A stretch of 64,000 nt of DNA from the NCBI GenBank assembly GCA_047459075.1, contig VSCH01000003.1, forward strand, positions 57,449 through 121,448, read 5' to 3'. Both the position numbers and the translations under genes were made by a program. Position 1 is the first letter of the stretch, and the number at the start of each line of letters is the position of its first letter. This DNA comes from ZC4RG19 sp017577565. GTDB taxonomy: Bacteria > Actinomycetota > Acidimicrobiia > Acidimicrobiales > VFJN01. Below the pieces are notes generated by a model. That model searched no databases, was not told the origin of the DNA, and saw only the letters and a list, made by a program, of their open reading frames with translations. Positions 59,125 to 64,000 of this stretch are shown here, in pieces.

Positions 59125-59128
59125 ACGT
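59123..59128 (+). promoter_or_regulatory. Leaderless-type -10 (TAACGT) of the acyl-CoA dehydrogenase
   Basis: Ends 6 nt before the GTG at 59135 and overlaps the operator by 2 nt, so repressor and polymerase would compete. Confidence 0.6.
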
Positions 59129-59134
59129 AGCGCC

Positions 59135-60361
59135 GTGGACTTCGACGACACCCCGGAGGAGGCGGCGTTCCGGGCCGAGGCGCGGGCGTGGCTGGACGCC
59201 CACGCCATCCCCAAGGGGCACCCCGACGACTTCTCCGACGGGCTCTGGAGCACCGCCTACGACGAGGACACCTACATCGAGCGCTGCCGGCAGTGGCAGC
59301 GGACCCTCTTCGAGGGCGGCTGGGCCGGCATCACCTGGCCCAAGGAGTACGGCGGCCGGGGCCTGAAGCCGATCCACCAGGTGATCTTCAACCAGGAGCA
59401 GTCCCGCTACGGCGTCTCCAACGGCGCCTTCATGATCTCCATCGGGATGGCGGGCCCGACGATCCTCGCCCACGGGACCGAGGAGCAGAAGCAGCGGTTC
59501 CTCGTCCCGATGCTGCGGGGCGACGAGCTGTGGTGCCAGCTCTTCAGCGAGCCCGGCGCCGGCTCCGACCTGGCCAACCTCTCCACCCGGGCCGTGCGCG
59601 ACGGCGACGGCTGGGTCGTCACCGGCCAGAAGCTGTGGACGTCGTCGCCGGAGCGGGCCACGTGGGGCATGCTGCTCGCCCGCACCGACCCCGACGTGCC
59701 CAAGCACAAGGGCATCAGCTACTTCCTGCTCGACATGCGGTCGCCGGGGATCGAGGTGCGGCCCCTGCGCCAGATGACCGGCGAGGCGCACTTCTCGGAG
59801 GTCTTCCTCGACGGGGTGCGGGTGCCGGACGAGAACCTGCTCGGCGCCCCCGGCGACGGCTGGCGGATCGCCCAGACCACCCTGGCCGCCGAGCGGGGCT
59901 CGATCGGCGGCGGCCGCAACATGACGCCGGAGATGCTGATCCGCCACGCCCGCCGCCACGGCGTCGCCAACCACCCGGTCGTGCGCCAGCGCATCGCCGA
60001 CGCCCACATCCGCTTCGAGGTGCTGCGGTTCCTCGGCTACCGCATGCAGACGGCGCTGAGCCAGGGCCGGACGCCCGGCAACGAGGCCTCGATCATGAAG
60101 CTGGCCTTCGCCCGCTACATGAAGGCCCTGACCGAGACGGCGATCGAGGTCGGCGGGCCGCACGGCATGCTGGCCAGCGAGGAGGTGGGCGACGAGGGCA
60201 TCTGGGTGCGGCGCTTCCTCCACGCGCCGTCGCTGCGCATCGCCGGGGGCAGCGACCAGGTGCAGGCCAACATCCTGGGGGAGCGGGCTCTCGGCCTGCC
60301 GCCCGAGCCCCGCCCCGACAAGGACGTGCCCTACCGCGAGCTGGCCCGGGGCGTCCGGTAA
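59135..60361 (+). CDS. Acyl-CoA dehydrogenase
   Basis: A 408-residue flavoprotein. The N-terminal helical domain includes WAGITWPKEYGGRGLKPIHQ; the FAD-binding blocks CQLFSEPGAGSDLANLSTRA and WVVTGQKLWTSS are clear; the C-terminal part holds LRIAGGSDQVQANILGERAL. The layout is that of FadE-type enzymes of lipid and steroid side-chain oxidation, some of which work as alpha2beta2 heteromers. I could not place the catalytic base with certainty. Under the KstR-type box and followed 12 nt later by the KstR-like gene. Confidence 0.92.
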   Translation: MDFDDTPEEAAFRAEARAWLDAHAIPKGHPDDFSDGLWSTAYDEDTYIERCRQWQRTLFEGGWAGITWPKEYGGRGLKPIHQVIFNQEQSRYGVSNGAFMISIGMAGPTILAHGTEEQKQRFLVPMLRGDELWCQLFSEPGAGSDLANLSTRAVRDGDGWVVTGQKLWTSSPERATWGMLLARTDPDVPKHKGISYFLLDMRSPGIEVRPLRQMTGEAHFSEVFLDGVRVPDENLLGAPGDGWRIAQTTLAAERGSIGGGRNMTPEMLIRHARRHGVANHPVVRQRIADAHIRFEVLRFLGYRMQTALSQGRTPGNEASIMKLAFARYMKALTETAIEVGGPHGMLASEEVGDEGIWVRRFLHAPSLRIAGGSDQVQANILGERALGLPPEPRPDKDVPYRELARGVR

Positions 60362-60364
60362 CGT
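60359..60364 (+). promoter_or_regulatory. Leaderless-type -10 (TAACGT) of the KstR-like gene
   Basis: Its first three bases are the acyl-CoA dehydrogenase stop codon TAA; it ends 9 nt before the ATG at 60374. Confidence 0.45.
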
Positions 60365-60373
60365 CGCCGCACG

Positions 60374-60970
60374 ATGGCCGAGGCACCCGCACCCCCGCCC
60401 GCGCTCACCAAGAGCCAGGCGGCCCGGCGCGAGCGGGTCGTGCGGGCCGCGCTCGAGCTCGGCGCCGAGGGCGGCTACGACGCCGTGCAGATGCGCGACG
60501 TCGCCGCCCGGGCCGGCGTCGCGCTCGGCACGATCTACCGCTACTTCCCCTCGAAGGACGCGCTGCTGCTCGCCGTCATGGTCGAGTGGCTCGGCGAGCT
60601 GGAGCGCCGGGTCACCCGCCGCCCGCCGACGGGCTCGACGACCGTCGAGCGGATCATGGACGTCATCGGCCGGGCCCTGCGCACCATGGACCGCCAGCCC
60701 CGGCTGACGACGGCCGTCATCGCCGCCATGACCGCGGGCGACCCGGCGAGCGTCAGCGCCATCGAGGAGGTCACCCGCGCCATCGCCCGCATCCTGCGGG
60801 CCGCGTTCCCGGCCGGCGTCGACCCCGACGTCGAGGCCGCGGCCGCCAAGGTGCTCGGCCACGTGTGGTGGTCGGCGACGATCTCGTGGGCCAACGGCAT
60901 GGGCGACATCGCCTGGGTCGAGGGCGAGGTCCGCGAGGCGGCGGAGCTGATCGCCGACCGCTTCGGCTGA
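60374..60970 (+). CDS. kstR: KstR-like TetR-family repressor
   Basis: A 198-residue TetR protein. The DNA-binding head ends in YDAVQMRDVA ... VALGTIYRYFPSK; this wording is very close to what I remember of mycobacterial KstR, which represses cholesterol and lipid catabolism and is released by steroid-CoA thioesters. Two matching operators occur in the window. A helical ligand domain follows (~65-198). It overlaps nothing and is convergent with the ECF gene. Symbol given for similarity; orthology is not proven. Confidence 0.8.
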   Translation: MAEAPAPPPALTKSQAARRERVVRAALELGAEGGYDAVQMRDVAARAGVALGTIYRYFPSKDALLLAVMVEWLGELERRVTRRPPTGSTTVERIMDVIGRALRTMDRQPRLTTAVIAAMTAGDPASVSAIEEVTRAIARILRAAFPAGVDPDVEAAAAKVLGHVWWSATISWANGMGDIAWVEGEVREAAELIADRFG

Positions 60971-60983
60971 CGCCGCCCGCGGC

Positions 60984-62735
60984 TCAGCGGCCCAGGGCCA
61001 CCGTGGTGCTGGCCAGGACCCGGCCCTGGTGCTCGAGCCGCACGGTCGCCGACTGGTCGGGCGCGGCGACGAGCAGCCCGAGGCGCAGCTCGGTCGTGCC
61101 GGTGATCCGCCCCAGCGTGCAGGTGAGCGACCGGAGCAGGTTCACCACGACGCCGACCAGCGTCGGGTCGGTCGGGCCGCAGGACGTCCCGGACAGCGAC
61201 ACGGCGTGCGCGCCCGGCGACAGCTCGACGACGAGCTGGGCGCCGGCGAGCGTCCCCGTGCCCGCGTTCGCGACGTCGACGTCGAGGGTGCCGGACCCCA
61301 GGAGCCCGGCCCGCCACCGGGCGTCGAGGGTCACGCCCTGCTGCGGCCCGACGCCCACGTCGGCTCCCACGTCGACGCCGGCGCCCTCGCCGAGGCCGAC
61401 GGACACGTCGGCCCCCACGCCGAGCCCGTCCCGCCCGGCGGCGACGTCGACGTCCGCGCCGACGTCCAGGCCGACGCGGCCGGTGTCGACGTCCGCGCCC
61501 ACGCCCAGGCCGACCCCGCCCTCGCCGACGCCGGCCGTGACGTCGAGGCCGACGCCCGGGCCGGTCGACGGGGGCGCGGTGGGGTCGGACCCGACCTCCG
61601 TGGTGCCCGGGGCGCCGGTGGTCGCCGTCGAGCCGGCGCCCGCCGGCCGCGCGGCGGTGGTGCCGGGCGCGCCCGTCGTCGCCTCGGTCGTCGTCGCCTC
61701 GGTCGTCGTCCCCCGGTCGGCGACCGACTCGCCGGCGACCTCGACGGTGGCGCCACCCCGGCCGTGGCCCAGGTCGACGGTGGCGTCGACCGCCGCGACC
61801 CCCACCGCCACCGCGGCGACGGCGGCCAGGACCTTGGCCCCGATGCCGAGGCCGACCCCCGCCAGCGAGGCGCCGCCGCCCACCGCCGCGCCGGAGGCGG
61901 CGGTGCCGGCCGCCGCGCCGCCGGCCGCGGCGCCCGAGGGCGCGACCGCGCCGCCGGCGCCCCCCACGCCCGGCAGCGCCGGGCCGAGGCCGTCCGCGGC
62001 GGCCAGGGCGAAGACGGGGGCGACGGCCCGGGTGAGCATGCGGTTGACGTCGCGCAGCTCGGCGACGAGGTCGCGGCAGCGGGGGCAGACCTCGAGGTGG
62101 GCCGCGGTGGCGTCGTGCTGGCGCTTGGTCAGCCGGTCGCGCACGTAGGACCCGAGCCGCTCGCGGTGCGGGGAGCACGCCACCGCACGGCCCTCGCGCA
62201 CGTGCGCCTGCAGGTACGCCTCGCGCAGCCGCTCGCGTGCCCGGTGGGCGAGCACCGAGACGGTGTTGGCCGGGATCCCGAGCGCCCGGGCGATCTCCCG
62301 GGGGCGGCGGCCCTCGACCGCCGTCTGCCACAGCACGGCCTGCCAGCGGTCGGGCAGCTCGGCGAAGGCGGCGGCCACGAGCCGCTGGTCCGCGGCGTCG
62401 AAGGCCGGCGCCTCGGCGGCCAGGCCGACGGGCTCGGGCACCTCGGCGAGCGCCTCGTCGCGCCGCCGGGACGACCACTCGACCGCCAGGTGGCGGATGG
62501 TGACGTAGAGGTAGGGGCGGAACGCGCCCTCGGGCCCGCCCCCGCGCCGGAGCGCGGCGAGCACCCGCTCGAACGCCTCGTTGACCAGGTCCTCGGCGTC
62601 GCTGCCCACCCGGTAGCTGCGGGCGAGCCGCAGGGCCGCGGCCCGGTGGCGGGTGTAGAGGTCCTGCACGGCGCGCGGGTCGCCGGCGCGCGCCGCCTCG
62701 AGGAGGTCGCTGTCGGACTGTGCGGGAGCCGCCAT
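60984..62735 (-). CDS. ECF sigma factor fused to zinc-finger anti-sigma domain, membrane helix and outer domain
   Basis: A 583-residue chimera. Region sigma-2 (~8-75: SDSDLLEAARAGDPRAVQDL ... EDLVNEAFERVLAAL) and sigma-4 (~115-165: LPDRWQAVLWQTAVEGRRPR ... EIARALGIPANTVS) are followed by an anti-sigma zinc finger (HLEVCPRCRDL, ~215), an Ala/Gly linker, a membrane helix (KVLAAVAAVAVGVAAVDATV) and a Thr/Gly-rich outer region with short GVGADV-like repeats, then a C-terminal beta domain. ATG 62735 gives a standard sigma N-terminus; ATG 62774 is possible. Release of the sigma part would need proteolysis or a conformational switch. Confidence 0.85.
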   Translation of the reverse strand: MAAPAQSDSDLLEAARAGDPRAVQDLYTRHRAAALRLARSYRVGSDAEDLVNEAFERVLAALRRGGGPEGAFRPYLYVTIRHLAVEWSSRRRDEALAEVPEPVGLAAEAPAFDAADQRLVAAAFAELPDRWQAVLWQTAVEGRRPREIARALGIPANTVSVLAHRARERLREAYLQAHVREGRAVACSPHRERLGSYVRDRLTKRQHDATAAHLEVCPRCRDLVAELRDVNRMLTRAVAPVFALAAADGLGPALPGVGGAGGAVAPSGAAAGGAAAGTAASGAAVGGGASLAGVGLGIGAKVLAAVAAVAVGVAAVDATVDLGHGRGGATVEVAGESVADRGTTTEATTTEATTGAPGTTAARPAGAGSTATTGAPGTTEVGSDPTAPPSTGPGVGLDVTAGVGEGGVGLGVGADVDTGRVGLDVGADVDVAAGRDGLGVGADVSVGLGEGAGVDVGADVGVGPQQGVTLDARWRAGLLGSGTLDVDVANAGTGTLAGAQLVVELSPGAHAVSLSGTSCGPTDPTLVGVVVNLLRSLTCTLGRITGTTELRLGLLVAAPDQSATVRLEHQGRVLASTTVALGR

Positions 62736-62947
62736 GACGTCGTTGTCCTTGCCCAGCCGTGTGACGCGCGTCATCCCAGCCGAGGCGCCATCAGAGTTCC
62801 CCGGCGAGCCGGGGGGTAAACGGCGTCCGCCCCCGCCGACCGTACCTGACCAGCCGGTCATGAGGCATGACCTGGCTTTCTGGCACCTGCCGTGCGGGAT
62901 ACGCTGCGCCGGACGCTGAAGAGAGAGCTCACGAGGGGAACCAGCCA

Positions 62948-64000
62948 ATGCGCGCAGCCGTCCTTCGCAACGTCGGCGACGAGAAGCTCGAGATCCGGGA
63001 CGACGTCGAGCTGGGGCCCGTCGGCCCCGGTCAGGTCAAGGTCAGGATCCACGCCACCGGCGTGTGCCACTCCGACGTCTCGGGCATGAACGGCACCATC
63101 CCGCAGCCCGCGCCGTTCGTGCCCGGCCACGAGGGCGCCGGCGTCGTCAGCGAGGTCGGCGAGGGCGTGACCAGCGTGCAGCCGGGGGACCACGTGATCA
63201 TCGCCTGGAGCGCGCCGTGCGGCAGCTGCAAGTTCTGCATCGACTTCAAGCAGCCGCACCTGTGCGTCAACGTCCAGTTCGCCGCCGCCGGCACGCCCCA
63301 CTTCCTCCTCGACGGCCAGCCGGTGTTCGGCTTCGCCGGCTCCGGCACGTGGGCCGAGGAGATGATCATGCCCGAGCAGGGCGTCGTGAAGATCGACCCC
63401 GAGACCCCCCACGAGATCGCGTCGCTCGTCGGCTGCGGCGTCATGACCGGCGTCGGGGCGGCCATCAACACGGCCAAGGTGACGCCCGGCTCGTCGGTCG
63501 TCGTGTTCGGCTGCGGCGGCGTGGGCATCTCGGCCATCCAGGGCGCCCGGGTGGCCGGGGCCTCGGAGATCGTGGCGGTCGACCTCGTCGACTCGAAGCT
63601 CGAGGACGCGCAGCGCTTCGGCGCCACTCACGCGGTGAAGCCCGACGAGCTCGAGTCGGCCAAGCAGTCGATCACCGGCGGCGACGGCTTCGACTTCGCC
63701 TTCGAGGCGATCGGCCTGCCCGCGACGATGCGGGCGGCCTTCGACGCCACCCGGCGGGGCGGGACGACCTGCATCATCGGCGTGGGCTCGGCCGACCAGA
63801 AGATCGAGTTCAACGCCTTCGAGCTGTTCTTCGCCGAGAAGCGGTTCACCGGCTCGTACTACGGGTCGGGCGACGTCCGCAGCGACTTCAACCGGATCCT
63901 CGGCCTGTGGCGGAGCGGCCGGCTCGACCTCGAGGGCATGATCTCCAAGAAGATCGGCATCGAGGACGTCAACGACGCGGTCGACGACCTGAAGGCCGGC
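62948..64000 (+). CDS. Zinc-dependent alcohol dehydrogenase (3' end off window)
   Basis: The first 351 residues of a class III-like MDR dehydrogenase. Catalytic zinc region GVCHSDVSG and PGHEGAGVV, structural zinc loop CGSCKFCIDFKQPHLC, cofactor fold VVFGCGGVGISAIQGARVAG. The central VGCGVMTGVGAAINTAKV resembles NDMA-dependent or formaldehyde/mycothiol dehydrogenases of actinobacteria. GAGGGG lies about 10 nt before the ATG. It is divergent from the ECF gene. Substrate unresolved. Confidence 0.9.
   Translation, partial: MRAAVLRNVGDEKLEIRDDVELGPVGPGQVKVRIHATGVCHSDVSGMNGTIPQPAPFVPGHEGAGVVSEVGEGVTSVQPGDHVIIAWSAPCGSCKFCIDFKQPHLCVNVQFAAAGTPHFLLDGQPVFGFAGSGTWAEEMIMPEQGVVKIDPETPHEIASLVGCGVMTGVGAAINTAKVTPGSSVVVFGCGGVGISAIQGARVAGASEIVAVDLVDSKLEDAQRFGATHAVKPDELESAKQSITGGDGFDFAFEAIGLPATMRAAFDATRRGGTTCIIGVGSADQKIEFNAFELFFAEKRFTGSYYGSGDVRSDFNRILGLWRSGRLDLEGMISKKIGIEDVNDAVDDLKAG

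Noticed and set aside
61330..61560. Tandem DNA repeat or mobile element
   Set aside because: The repetition (GGTGTCGACGTC-like) lies in frame within the ECF fusion gene and reads as degenerate GVGADV protein repeats; there are no terminal inverted repeats or target duplications.
62774..62830. ECF-type autoregulatory promoter (GGAAC) and stem CCCGGC/GCCGGG ahead of the sigma gene
   Set aside because: GGAAC is present but I could not find a matching -10 at 16-17 nt, so the claim is too weak.

Overview
The window is about three-quarters G+C, densely packed, and reads as chromosomal DNA of an actinobacterium, most likely class Acidimicrobiia. Supporting evidence: a complete Pup-proteasome locus (mpa, dop, pup, prcB, prcA, pafA, pafB, pafC) in the mycobacterial order running into tatB, tatC and helY; an F420-pathway fbiC; a DUF4193 protein; a two-copy ThyX-like protein; and KstR-type lipid regulation. 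I see no rRNA, tRNA, CRISPR array, prophage or insertion sequence, and no gene-free stretch above 300 bases. Several genes have a TANNNT hexamer 6-10 nt before the start codon, so leaderless transcription appears to be common.

Layout. 1-14.2 kb, mostly minus strand: the start of a GH13 glucosidase, a LOG-family protein, a membrane-anchored Hsp70-like protein, fbiC, a class III adenylate cyclase, the pentose-phosphate genes pgl, tal and tkt (no zwf or opcA), a FIST protein and a small unknown. 14.3-19.3 kb, plus: TetR, ADP-forming acyl-CoA synthetase (beta then alpha), a PBP4-type peptidase and a LON-N protein. 19.4-23.5 kb: three small envelope or unknown proteins, then ttuB-ttuA-trmI (thiolation and methylation of the tRNA T-loop) and a MarP-like protease. 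23.5-34.7 kb: ferredoxin and the Pup-proteasome locus. 34.8-41.5 kb: lepB, glpQ, zinc-ribbon and membrane microproteins, tatB, tatC, helY and an orphan diacylglycerol-kinase C-terminal lobe. 41.6-50.9 kb: oxidoreductase, M20 peptidase, ThyX-like protein, DUF4193, GNAT, Nudix, enoyl-CoA hydratase, a zinc-ribbon microprotein with a structured leader, a large basic/acidic unknown and an Rrf2 regulator. 51-64 kb: a branched-chain-type ABC importer (lipoprotein, fused LivHM permease, LivG, LivF), ABC1 kinase, SDR, acyl-CoA dehydrogenase, a KstR-like TetR, an ECF sigma/anti-sigma fusion and the start of a zinc alcohol dehydrogenase.

How the genes work together. Three modules stand out. First, a ubiquitin-like sulfur carrier with its TtuA thiolase and TrmI methylase lies directly beside the Pup-proteasome locus, so two small protein-tag-like systems are neighbours. 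Second, two near-identical 14-bp palindromes (TAGAAC-NN-GTTCTA) matching the KstR operator lie in front of the ABC importer and the acyl-CoA dehydrogenase, with a KstR-like gene directly downstream of the latter. This predicts a steroid or lipid uptake and oxidation regulon. Third, export and envelope genes (lepB, tat, marP, PBP4, the Hsp70-like protein) are interleaved with protein quality control. Functions are inferred from sequence motifs only; no database search was run.
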